DNA of 22,298 nucleotides, from assembly GCA_900556545.1 (NCBI GenBank), contig USPE01000004.1, positions 1 to 22,298 of the forward strand, read 5' to 3'. The notes under the pieces were generated by a model. It saw only the letters and a program-made list of their open reading frames with translations. It had not been told where the DNA came from and did not search any database. Source of the stretch: an uncultured Peptococcaceae bacterium (GTDB taxonomy: Bacteria; Bacillota; Peptococcia; Peptococcales; Peptococcaceae). Shown piece by piece: positions 15,746-22,298 of this stretch. Both the position numbers and the translations under genes were made by a program. How positions within the stretch are numbered: the first letter of the stretch is position 1; each line of letters begins with the position of its first letter.

Positions 15746-16769
15746 TCACTCTTTTGACAATTGTGTGCCCGGATAGTAACGAGATAGTATCTGTTGATAC
15801 GTATTGTTCTGCTCCGCATAATAATTGGCGCCATACTGGCATAAACCCACGCCATGCCCATAACCATTGGTGGTAAACGTAATCTCATCACCATCTATTT
15901 TCCAACTGACTAATGATGACTTTAAACCCAATGCACTGCGTAATTGCGTCCCCGAAAAAGTTTCATTGCCAATACGTAATGATTTTACTCGGTCAGAAGC
16001 TGTGCTGGATAATAACTGCATAAAATCACCAAAATTTCCTACAGCGGCCACTCCATCGACACCCATTTTTTGCTCCATTTGCTGTAACGACATGGTTGTC
16101 TGCGCACCAGTGTGAGGGTCGGTTGAATGGTTGCAGGCTACACTCACCAAATAAGGCTTGGCATTTCCCCACACTTCCTCCGCATCTTCTGTACGGCCAC
16201 CGCCACAGCTGGCATGATATAAAGGTTCAATCAGTACCCCATCATAACGCAATACCTCCCCGGCTGTTTCAGATACTGCTTGCACAATTTTACGATGATA
16301 ATCTTTATAATTCTTACCCCAACGTTTTTTTTGTTCAGCATCACTAATCCATGCCTGACAGGTTTGCGGATTGGTACTAAGCTGCGCATGTGAATCTAAA
16401 GCCAAGCTCTAAAGCTGTTACATGAGGATTGGGATTAGCCATGCGGCTGACTGTAAATGTTCTGGCCGCCACAGCTTGCGCTTTTAATGCTTCTACATCA
16501 AAACTGGCCGGCATTTCTGCTGCTACAACGCCGGTCAGGTATTGTTCCAAATCTAATGTCATCAACTGCGCAGTCTCCATATTATAAACCTGTACCGTTC
16601 TGCCCGAATACAACTCCGGTTCCCCGCTTTCTGGCAGCCGCTCAACCACTCCAGATATTCCATAAAGAAATACACCGCATAATAATACCGCCACCCACGT
16701 AAGACGGCTACGTCGTTTTTTTCTTTGACGTAGCCGTGCTGTATGGGGCGACCTGATTCGTGTAACCAT
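15746..16769 (-). pseudogene. spoIID: SpoIID stage II sporulation protein, frameshifted
   Basis: SpoIID is a membrane-anchored lytic transglycosylase that drives forespore engulfment with SpoIIP. The reading frame is split. The upstream part (to about 16411) carries a basic N-terminus, a membrane segment (about residues 25-45), and the conserved A-A-E-M-P-A and E-A-L-K-A-Q-A-V-A-A-R-T-F blocks. The downstream part carries C-Q-A-W, S-C-G-G-G-R-T-E, V-W-G, P-Y-L and the G-Y-G-H-G-V-G-L-C-Q-Y-G-A signature. The join lies at 16395-16415, where an 8-bp sequence occurs twice 13 bases apart; removing one 13-base unit gives a continuous protein of 336 residues, the normal SpoIID length. Without that, translation stops at 16377. 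Start taken at 16769 (AAAGGGG at nine bases). An assembly error is possible. Confidence 0.88.
16395..16415. repeat. 13-bp near-duplication with 8-bp direct repeats in spoIID
   Basis: TCTAAAGC occurs at 16395-16402 and again at 16408-16415, with five bases (CAAGC) between. The 13-base period accounts for the +1 frame change in spoIID. Confidence 0.85.
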
Positions 16770-16802
16770 GGCCATCGACCCCTTTAATCATGATTCCATT
16801 TT

Positions 16803-16810
16803 ATTGTATG
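16803..16810 (-). promoter_or_regulatory. Sigma-E-like -10 element before spoIID
   Basis: CATACAAT on the minus strand matches the sigma-E -10 consensus CATACAnT exactly and lies 33 bases before the spoIID ATG. No convincing -35 is seen at the standard distance, so the call is tentative. Confidence 0.35.
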
Positions 16811-16834
16811 CACCATAAAAAAGGTTTAGACTAT

Positions 16835-17218
16835 TTACTGTACAACAGCTTTCCATAAACCATGCAGATTACAATAAGCGTATGCAGCTTTTACCGCATC
16901 ACCTTCTACCAAAGCAAAAGAAGCCTTTGGCGCATCTCCAGCAGTCAGCATTTTTTTCTGACAGCCCTGCTGTGTTTCTAAGTAAATCCATGTAATAAGA
17001 TGTTCTTCTGTCATTGGATGTTCAACCGAACCTACTGTCACCAATACTTTCGTGCCGTTCACTTCAACCACTGGCACATGCTTTTCTCCGGCAGCTTCAG
17101 TACTATTGGCGGCCAACTCTTTCATAGGACGCCCGCAGCAGACCAAAGGAACACCGGAATCTTTTAGCTTGGTAGCAATATTACCGCATGTTTCACACAC
17201 AAAAAATTTTGTTTCCAT
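16835..17218 (-). CDS. dfx: Desulfoferrodoxin (two-iron superoxide reductase)
   Basis: A 127-residue superoxide reductase that turns superoxide into hydrogen peroxide in the cytosol of anaerobes, taking electrons from rubredoxin. The N-terminal rubredoxin-like centre I has Cys8, Cys11, Cys27 and Cys28. The catalytic centre II has His47, His67, His73, His119 and the axial Cys116, with E-K-H-V-P around His47. All nine ligands match Desulfovibrio Dfx within one residue. Start placed at 17218, eight bases after AGGAG; the GTG at 17227 overlaps that site. It is followed by spoIID after 65 bases with no terminator between. A dyad lies in its leader. It marks a strict anaerobe with oxygen defence. 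Confidence 0.95.
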   Translation of the reverse strand: METKFFVCETCGNIATKLKDSGVPLVCCGRPMKELAANSTEAAGEKHVPVVEVNGTKVLVTVGSVEHPMTEEHLITWIYLETQQGCQKKMLTAGDAPKASFALVEGDAVKAAYAYCNLHGLWKAVVQ

Positions 17219-17245
17219 ATCACTCACTCCTGATAAAAATATGAT

Positions 17246-17281
17246 AAAATTTACACTCGCTGGTGCTTTACCGTAAATTTT
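17246..17281 (-). promoter_or_regulatory. Inverted repeat in the desulfoferrodoxin leader
   Basis: AAAATTTAC (17246-17254) and GTAAATTTT (17273-17281) form a perfect 9-bp dyad with an 18-base spacer, 28 to 63 bases before the start codon. The arms fall on the most likely -35 (TTTACG) and -10 (TAAATT) of dfx, so a regulator binding here could control it. It does not match the compact Fur/PerR box. Confidence 0.35.
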
Positions 17282-17469
17282 CCTACTTGTTATTTTACCC
17301 TAAATCATCGTATTTTATTAAAAATCCTGCAAAAGTATATTTCTATACTGATGTATATGTTATGTACGTATCTTACTATGATAAAGCTATGATGATTATA
17401 CAAATGATGCAGAGCAATTGGCAAGTTTCAGAATAGAGTAACTCGTTTTTACAAATCGAACCGTAGTAT

Positions 17470-17781
17470 TTATCCAACTTTAGCTTCTAACTTTTCAATT
17501 CGCTTTTCATGCCGACCAATATCGCCCCATAAATACTTTACTTCTGTTTTCAGTTCTTTGAGTTCTGCTTTGATTTCTTCCTGACCTGCTTTTAAGGATA
17601 CAACATCCTGCTGCAAACCATCCACATCCCGTCTCAAACCAGCTACATCCTCTTTCAGAACCGCCACATCCTCTTTTAGACCAGCTACATCTTCCTTCAA
17701 CTCCGCCACATCTTCTTTTAGACCGGAAATGTCCCGCTGCATCACGATCAGCAGTTCCAAAATCTTTTCTTCATTTGTCAT
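17470..17781 (-). CDS. Small heptad-repeat coiled-coil protein
   Basis: A 103-residue protein of unknown function. After M-T-N-E-E-K-I-L-E-L-L it is almost all alpha-helical heptads: L-K-E-D-V-A-x occurs four times in a row (about residues 23-50), followed by three drifted copies and K-A-E-L-K-E-L-K-T. Hydrophobic a and d positions (L and V) point to a parallel coiled coil, probably oligomeric. There is no signal peptide or membrane segment. Start set at 17781 with GGAGGGAG seven bases upstream; the frame open to 17931 adds an unrelated Cys-rich leader. The DNA repeats in 21-base units, so copy number may vary between strains. It is a lone gene between the prmC terminator and dfx. Confidence 0.75.
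   Translation of the reverse strand: MTNEEKILELLIVMQRDISGLKEDVAELKEDVAGLKEDVAVLKEDVAGLRRDVDGLQQDVVSLKAGQEEIKAELKELKTEVKYLWGDIGRHEKRIEKLEAKVG
17630..17725. repeat. 21-bp tandem repeats coding for heptads
   Basis: About four and a half diverged 21-base units, each coding one L-K-E-D-V-A-x heptad. The alternating third-position changes show that the units were copied some time ago and have since drifted. Confidence 0.7.
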
Positions 17782-17915
17782 AAGCTCCCTCCTCTCTTTT
17801 GATGTAATCAGTATAGCATGGACATCCCGATTATCGCAAGAACAAATGCAAATACAACATGTAACAAAATCATATAGATTCGTTCGCTTATCTTTTATAA
17901 AAATCTTTTCAGCAA

Positions 17916-17967
17916 ACAAAAAATCAGACAAAATACTCTAAAAATCCTCAAAGTACCCTGTCTGATT
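17916..17967 (-). terminator. Intrinsic terminator of prmC
   Basis: Perfect 9-bp outer arms AATCAGACA/TGTCTGATT (17922-17930 and 17959-17967) with an inner TACT/AGTA pairing, followed on the minus strand by a T run (17918-17923). It lies about 24 bases past the prmC stop. Confidence 0.8.
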
Positions 17968-17990
17968 CATGCATTCTTTATAAAATAACT

Positions 17991-18821
17991 TTACGGTTTT
18001 CTACCATATACAACACGATCTAACCTTTGCCAGTCCTGCAAAATATCTACCTGAACCAGCCCTGCATCTAATAATAACTGCTGTACCGCTTTGCCCTGCT
18101 GATAGCCCACTTCTAACACAATCCAACCACCAGAGCACAGCATCTTAGGCGCGGCAGCACTTAACTTTCGATAAAAATATAGTCCATCATTGCCGCCCCA
18201 TAATGCCAAGCGAGGCTCTTGCAGCACATCACCAGGCAACTCATTAATTTCACTGGTGGTAATATAAGGCGGATTGGCTGTCAATAGGTCTAACTTGCCT
18301 TCCAAGTGAGAAAAAGGTGTTAACAGATCCCCTTGCCGAAACTGCACATGGGTGTTGCATTGTTCATTGTTCTGCGCAGCAATTGCCAAAGCCTCTGCTG
18401 ATAAATCCCCTGCCCATACAGTTGCCTGCGGTTTGTAATGACTGATAGCCAGGGCAATAGCACCACTGCCAGTACACACATCCAATACTGTTGGCTGCTC
18501 CAATTCTTCCAAAAGCTTTAGTGCCTGTTCTACCAACCGCTCTGTGTCAAATCGAGGAATTAATACAGCAGGCGTTACCTGTAAGGTTAGACCCATAAAA
18601 TCCACTGTGCCTAACAAATACTGCAACGGCACATCCTGCATACGCTGCTGCACCATTTGCTGAAAAGCATCCACCTGCCCGGAACTGAGTTCATCGGCAT
18701 CATGGGCTAATAACAATGCCCGATTGGTATTTAATACATGACACAATAGTAATTCTGCTTCAAGTCGCTTCTCGCTCCCCAGCTTTTCAGTAGCCCATTG
18801 TAATAAAGTTCTTCCGTTCAT
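17991..18821 (-). CDS. prmC: Peptide chain release factor N5-glutamine methyltransferase
   Basis: A 276-residue SAM-dependent methyltransferase that methylates the Gln of the GGQ motif in release factors and so speeds termination. An N-terminal helical substrate domain (residues 1-80, with Q-Y-L-L-G) is followed by the Rossmann domain: P-R-F-D-T-E, V-L-D-V-C-T-G-S-G-A-I-A-L-A (SAM binding), and the catalytic N-P-P-Y (about residue 183). Length and motifs are typical. Its ATG overlaps the prfA stop by one base (TAATG), so it is translationally coupled to its own substrate gene. Confidence 0.96.
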   Translation of the reverse strand: MNGRTLLQWATEKLGSEKRLEAELLLCHVLNTNRALLLAHDADELSSGQVDAFQQMVQQRMQDVPLQYLLGTVDFMGLTLQVTPAVLIPRFDTERLVEQALKLLEELEQPTVLDVCTGSGAIALAISHYKPQATVWAGDLSAEALAIAAQNNEQCNTHVQFRQGDLLTPFSHLEGKLDLLTANPPYITTSEINELPGDVLQEPRLALWGGNDGLYFYRKLSAAAPKMLCSGGWIVLEVGYQQGKAVQQLLLDAGLVQVDILQDWQRLDRVVYGRKP

Positions 18822-19894
18822 TAAGCCTCATCCGCATTCTTTAATTTTTCTGCCTGATCGGTTGTAATCAAAGCATCAATAATTTCATCCAAATTACCCA
18901 GCAATACTTTATCTAAATTATGCACTGTCAGATTAATGCGATGGTCACTTACGCGGCCTTGCGGAAAGTTATAGGTGCGGATTCGTTCGCTGCGATCACC
19001 GCTGCCAATCATGCCTTTCCGTTGTGCAGATAATTCACCCTGGGCTTCCTGCTGATATTTTTCCAACAAACGGGAACGCAATACTTTAATGGCTTTTTCT
19101 TTATTCATCTGCTGTGACTTTTCATCCTGGCATGATACCACTAACCCCGTTGGCAAATGGGTAACACGCACTGCAGACTGAGTGGTATTCACAGACTGAC
19201 CGCCAGGGCCGCTGGAACAAAATACATCAATCCGCAAATCGTTCATATTGATTTCCACTTCTACTTCTTCTGCTTCTGGCAATACTGCTACTGTAGCTGC
19301 AGAAGTATGGATTCGTCCGCTGGATTCTGTGGCCGGCACACGCTGTACACGATGTACGCCGCCTTCAAATTTTAATTTACTGTATGCGCCTTTCCCTTCA
19401 ATCATAAAAGTGATTTCTTTATAGCCGCCAACGTCTGTATAGTTGGTGTTCATCACTTCTGTTTTCCAGCCCTGCATTTCTGCATAACGGGTGTACATAC
19501 GGAACAAGTCAGCTGCAAACAAAGCTGCTTCATCACCGCCAGTACCTGCACGAATTTCCATAATAACGTTTTTGCTGTCATTTGGGTCTTTCGGCAATAA
19601 AAGAATGGTCAGCTCATGTTCTAAGGTTTCCTTTTGCTCAGATAATTCTTTGATCTCAGCCTTCACCATTTCATCCATTTCCGGATCCAATTTTTCCTGC
19701 AGCATTGCTTTAGAATCGTCCAATTCACCTTGTACTTTTTTATACTGGCGAAACGCAATTACCACGTCTTCTAAATCGGCCTGCGCTTTGGCACATTTGT
19801 GCAATTCAGCAGGATTGTTCAGCACATCGGGATCAACCATCTTCTGATTCAGTTCTTCATATTTATCCTCTAATATCTGCAAACGCTCTAACAT
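18821..19894 (-). CDS. prfA: Peptide chain release factor 1
   Basis: A 357-residue class I release factor that reads UAA and UAG and triggers peptide release. The G-G-Q motif sits in S-S-G-P-G-G-Q-S-V-N-T (about residue 230). The stop-codon-reading P-A-T-E-S-S-G region precedes it; in RF1 the tripeptide is P-x-T, here P-A-T, against S-P-F in RF2. The C-terminus shows R-I-R-T-Y-N-F-P-Q-G-R-V-T-like R-V-S-D-H-R. The ribosome site GGAGG lies nine bases before the ATG. A weak promoter candidate (-10 TACAAT at about 19945) precedes it. Confidence 0.97.
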   Translation of the reverse strand: MLERLQILEDKYEELNQKMVDPDVLNNPAELHKCAKAQADLEDVVIAFRQYKKVQGELDDSKAMLQEKLDPEMDEMVKAEIKELSEQKETLEHELTILLLPKDPNDSKNVIMEIRAGTGGDEAALFAADLFRMYTRYAEMQGWKTEVMNTNYTDVGGYKEITFMIEGKGAYSKLKFEGGVHRVQRVPATESSGRIHTSAATVAVLPEAEEVEVEINMNDLRIDVFCSSGPGGQSVNTTQSAVRVTHLPTGLVVSCQDEKSQQMNKEKAIKVLRSRLLEKYQQEAQGELSAQRKGMIGSGDRSERIRTYNFPQGRVSDHRINLTVHNLDKVLLGNLDEIIDALITTDQAEKLKNADEA

Positions 19895-20062
19895 AAATCA
19901 ATCCTCCATCAATACTTATTTCAACACTTGTACGAATACTTAATTGTATCATAACTTTTTTGTCTTTTCCACAGGGAAGCATCGGCTTTCTCCCGCTATA
20001 ACAAAATTTTCTTTTATTCTCTTTATATCGTAATATCGTTGCAAATCATAGCATACCCAATC

Positions 20063-20092
20063 AAAAAACGCAAGTAACAATACCTGCGTTTT
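20063..20092 (-). terminator. Intrinsic terminator of the flavoprotein gene
   Basis: Arms AAAACGCA/TGCGTTTT (20065-20072 and 20085-20092), followed on the minus strand by six T. It lies 20 bases past the stop of the FAD oxidoreductase gene and separates it from prfA. Confidence 0.8.
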
Positions 20093-20111
20093 CTATAAAA
20101 GGTTCTTTATT

Positions 20112-21887
20112 TTATTGCGCTATAAATGTATACAAATTGGCAGTCAGCATAATGGCTTCTGCTGCCAAAGGCTGTTCCTGTTCAGCTCCCATGTGCTCCA
20201 TGATTTCATCGGTCATAATGCCCAGCTGCTGCAATTGCTCCAATTGTTCTGTATAACCTGATGCACTGATTCCTGCTGCTTTCGCTATGGCAGCAATCAT
20301 TTCACCATTGGTTGGAGGATCGCCCACTTCTACTGTCGGCACTGTTTTTCCAGTCTTTTTCATTGCATTATTAATCATATTCTGCAGCCGCCATTTACCA
20401 ACAGCTTCATCTAAACGATAATCATTACTGTAGCCGCCGTCCAGCAAACCCAAACTGCGAATTACTTTCACACCGGAATAAGCCCAGTGATCCATAAATG
20501 ATTCATGCACCTCAAAGTCATCTAAATAAGCACCTTGTTTTTTCAGCTGTTTTTGTATACTGGAAATAGCTGCTTCATCTGCACTCATATCACGGAAACT
20601 TTGTTGTTCTTCCAGAGAATATGCAGCTGCCACACCAGCAGCTTCCCCTTCGGCCATGCCCACTGGAATCACACGGGCACTGCCTGCTGCTAAAGAAGTA
20701 TAAGAGGCGCTGCGGCCAATTACCAGCATGTTTTCTACTTCTAACGGCACTAAACAGCGAAACGGTATGGCATAACGGTCCGGACTGCCAATGACAGTAC
20801 CATAGGTTTGTCCAGCAGTAGGCTGAATATCGGCCGGATAGGCAACAATGGCTATCTTATCCCATTGGTCACGATTTTCTAATACATCATCAATGGTTAA
20901 CTGATACTCGCCAATGATATGACGACTCTCCCGCACATACAATTGACTGGCAGTGCCAGCCAGCTGCGCATTTTCAAAACCTATAAAATTCTGCTGTACA
21001 TATGGCACAATGTATTCTAATTCTTTTTGCGCACGGGCGATGCCTTCTGCCTTGCTTTCTTCACTCATCGCATCTACACCGAAAATAATCAGCGCATTGA
21101 CTAATACATTGCCGTTATCCTGTCTGGCTACGTTAAAGCCGCGCAGCCGCATCAATTCGTCCTGCGGTTCATAGGCATAGCCTTCTCTGGTGTAGCCCCA
21201 AGCTGTTTTTTCGGTGGCGCCAGTGCCTTCATTATCATCATTTTCCAGATAGTTTACGACTTTATCCCAATCTACACCAGACAATTCAAAAACCAGCGTC
21301 ACACCCATATGACGTTCTTTTTCTCCAATATCCTCACCAGCGATAGTATAGGGCGCGCCAGCAGCAGCGGCTACATCCGCATCTACAGTGGCATCAATAA
21401 CACGACTGGCTGTATAGGTTACCTGTTGGCCATCTTCTTCCACAACCACACCGGTAATTCGAGAGCCATCCATAACAGGTTCAATAAAAGCAGTATTTAA
21501 TTTTAAGGTTGCATTGGGTTCATCGGTTACCCAATCATAAAAAAATTGTTTTGCGGTTTCTACATCAAAAGCAGTACCGCCTACTGCATTATAGAATTCC
21601 ATGAATAACCCTTGTGTCAAAATGCTGCCATCACGGCTCTCGCAAATGTCAATAAAGTTTAATTTGCCTAATGTCATCAAACCGCCCAGTGCTTCGTCAT
21701 CTTCAATTAACAGTGTTTTTAACCCATTGCGGGCAGAAGATACTGCTGCACAAACACCCTCTGGATCTCCGCCTACTACAATTACATCATAGTCTACGCC
21801 TGCTTCTTTTGGAGTATCAGCCGTATCATTACCGCAGCCGGTCAACAACAGGCAGCAGCAAAATAAAATACAAATCAGTTTTTTCAT
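20112..21887 (-). CDS. FAD-dependent oxidoreductase lipoprotein with SLH-like C-terminal tail
   Basis: A 591-residue exported flavoprotein. The signal peptide ends in L-L-T-G-C (lipid Cys18), so it should sit on the outer face of the membrane. A Rossmann FAD domain follows: D-V-I-V-V-G-G-D-P-E-G-V-C-A-A (about residues 35-50), then L-I-E-D-D, then G-G-L-M-T-L-G. The C-terminal V-I-G-R-S-A-S-Y block and M-A-E-G-E-A-A-G-V-A-A-A close the FAD site, as in the FAD_oxidored family. The last 120 residues (from H-W-A-Y-S-G-V-K) look like two degenerate S-layer-homology repeats, with G-G-Y-S-N-D-Y-R-L-D-E-A as the hinge. The substrate is unknown. Start at 21887 with AAAGGAGA; the ATG at 21917 is not a signal-peptide start. 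The preceding gene shares the tail. Confidence 0.82.
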   Translation of the reverse strand: MKKLICILFCCCLLLTGCGNDTADTPKEAGVDYDVIVVGGDPEGVCAAVSSARNGLKTLLIEDDEALGGLMTLGKLNFIDICESRDGSILTQGLFMEFYNAVGGTAFDVETAKQFFYDWVTDEPNATLKLNTAFIEPVMDGSRITGVVVEEDGQQVTYTASRVIDATVDADVAAAAGAPYTIAGEDIGEKERHMGVTLVFELSGVDWDKVVNYLENDDNEGTGATEKTAWGYTREGYAYEPQDELMRLRGFNVARQDNGNVLVNALIIFGVDAMSEESKAEGIARAQKELEYIVPYVQQNFIGFENAQLAGTASQLYVRESRHIIGEYQLTIDDVLENRDQWDKIAIVAYPADIQPTAGQTYGTVIGSPDRYAIPFRCLVPLEVENMLVIGRSASYTSLAAGSARVIPVGMAEGEAAGVAAAYSLEEQQSFRDMSADEAAISSIQKQLKKQGAYLDDFEVHESFMDHWAYSGVKVIRSLGLLDGGYSNDYRLDEAVGKWRLQNMINNAMKKTGKTVPTVEVGDPPTNGEMIAAIAKAAGISASGYTEQLEQLQQLGIMTDEIMEHMGAEQEQPLAAEAIMLTANLYTFIAQ

Positions 21888-21983
21888 AGTCGTCTCCTTT
21901 TTATTCAAATCACACATCTTTCAAATGAAACAATTCTATGTTTTTATCCTTTATAGAAAATTCCCAAACCTTTCAGGATTGTA

Positions 21984-22298
21984 TTATTTCTGCAAATATT
22001 GATGTACATTGGCCAGCAGCATAATAACTTCTGCTCGCTGCGGTACTTTTGTTAAATCTGTAAAATAAGGCTGCAGCTGTGCTGTTAAAATATTAGCTTT
22101 TATCAATGACTGCTGGGCTGTATTGATATCCAAACCGGCTGTTCTGGCCGCTTCTCTCAGTACATCTTCGCAAGACGGGGCATGAGAAAAATAAATAACA
22201 CCCTCTATATCATGATACTGCCAAAGGCCCATGACGATTTCCGTTAATTCCTCCGCTGTAATGGCTTCCTCCAGCCGATAATCATTTTGATAACCGCC
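21984..22298 (-). CDS. C-terminal part of a protein with the same SLH-like tail (5' end outside window)
   Basis: The last 104 codons of a minus-strand gene whose start lies beyond the right edge; the frame stays open to 22298. It begins G-G-Y-Q-N-D-Y-R-L-E-E-A-I and ends A-E-V-I-M-L-L-A-N-V-H-Q-Y-L-Q-K. It aligns end to end, at about the same length, with the tail of the flavoprotein just downstream (G-G-Y-S-N-D-Y-R-L-D-E-A-V to T-A-N-L-Y-T-F-I-A-Q). The gap is about 96 bases without a terminator, so the two genes are probably co-transcribed paralogs. Whether this one also has a FAD domain cannot be seen. Confidence 0.7.
   Translation of the reverse strand, partial: GGYQNDYRLEEAITAEELTEIVMGLWQYHDIEGVIYFSHAPSCEDVLREAARTAGLDINTAQQSLIKANILTAQLQPYFTDLTKVPQRAEVIMLLANVHQYLQK

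Noticed and set aside
16377..16415. Programmed ribosomal frameshift joining the two spoIID frames
   Set aside because: There is no slippery heptamer or nearby stimulatory structure, and the 13-bp near-duplication explains the frame change more simply.
17630..17725. CRISPR array in the 21-bp repeats
   Set aside because: The units are contiguous, diverged, without spacers, and code for in-frame heptads.

Overview
The window reads as chromosome of an anaerobic, low-to-moderate GC member of the Bacillota (Firmicutes). The evidence is gene order (glmU-prs, then pth-mfd-prsA), strong AGGAGG ribosome sites, a class-II desulfoferrodoxin, oxygen-sensitive glycyl-radical chemistry, and two sporulation engulfment genes (spoIID, spoIIQ). 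A Negativicute or a Clostridium-like anaerobe would both fit; I cannot settle the genus. No rRNA, tRNA, CRISPR array, insertion sequence or phage gene is visible.

Layout. Positions 249-9142 form a housekeeping block on the minus strand. It holds glmU, then prs (own promoter and terminator), then pth, mfd, a PrsA-like foldase lipoprotein and a Sel1-repeat protein ending in a terminator. Positions 9183-14723 form the only plus-strand unit: a glycyl radical enzyme, its radical-SAM activase and an iron-dependent alcohol dehydrogenase. Five functional residues of the enzyme fall at a constant +4 offset from those I recall for isethionate sulfite-lyase (IslA/IseG), so I read it as a sulfonate C-S lyase that makes acetaldehyde and sulfite. 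The dehydrogenase either makes isethionate from sulfoacetaldehyde or reduces acetaldehyde to ethanol. No sulfite reductase, taurine aminotransferase or transporter lies in the window. The lyase has a clear promoter, a perfect 19-bp palindrome just downstream, and codon use typical of very highly expressed genes.

Positions 14850-17967 return to the minus strand: spoIID (frameshifted), spoIIQ, desulfoferrodoxin and a small heptad-repeat coiled-coil protein. Positions 17991-22298 hold prmC and prfA (overlapping by one base), a FAD-dependent oxidoreductase lipoprotein with an S-layer-homology-like tail, and the 3' end of a gene with a similar tail that runs off the right edge.

Most notable observations: (1) the sulfonate lyase cluster, set between core genes on the opposite strand; (2) spoIID is broken by a 13-bp near-duplication flanked by an 8-bp direct repeat, whose loss would restore frame exactly; (3) a terminator-like hairpin between spoIID and spoIIQ has the spoIIQ ribosome site as its 3' arm, while a sigma-F-like promoter inside it would start transcripts past the 5' arm. 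This could keep the mother-cell and forespore transcripts separate.
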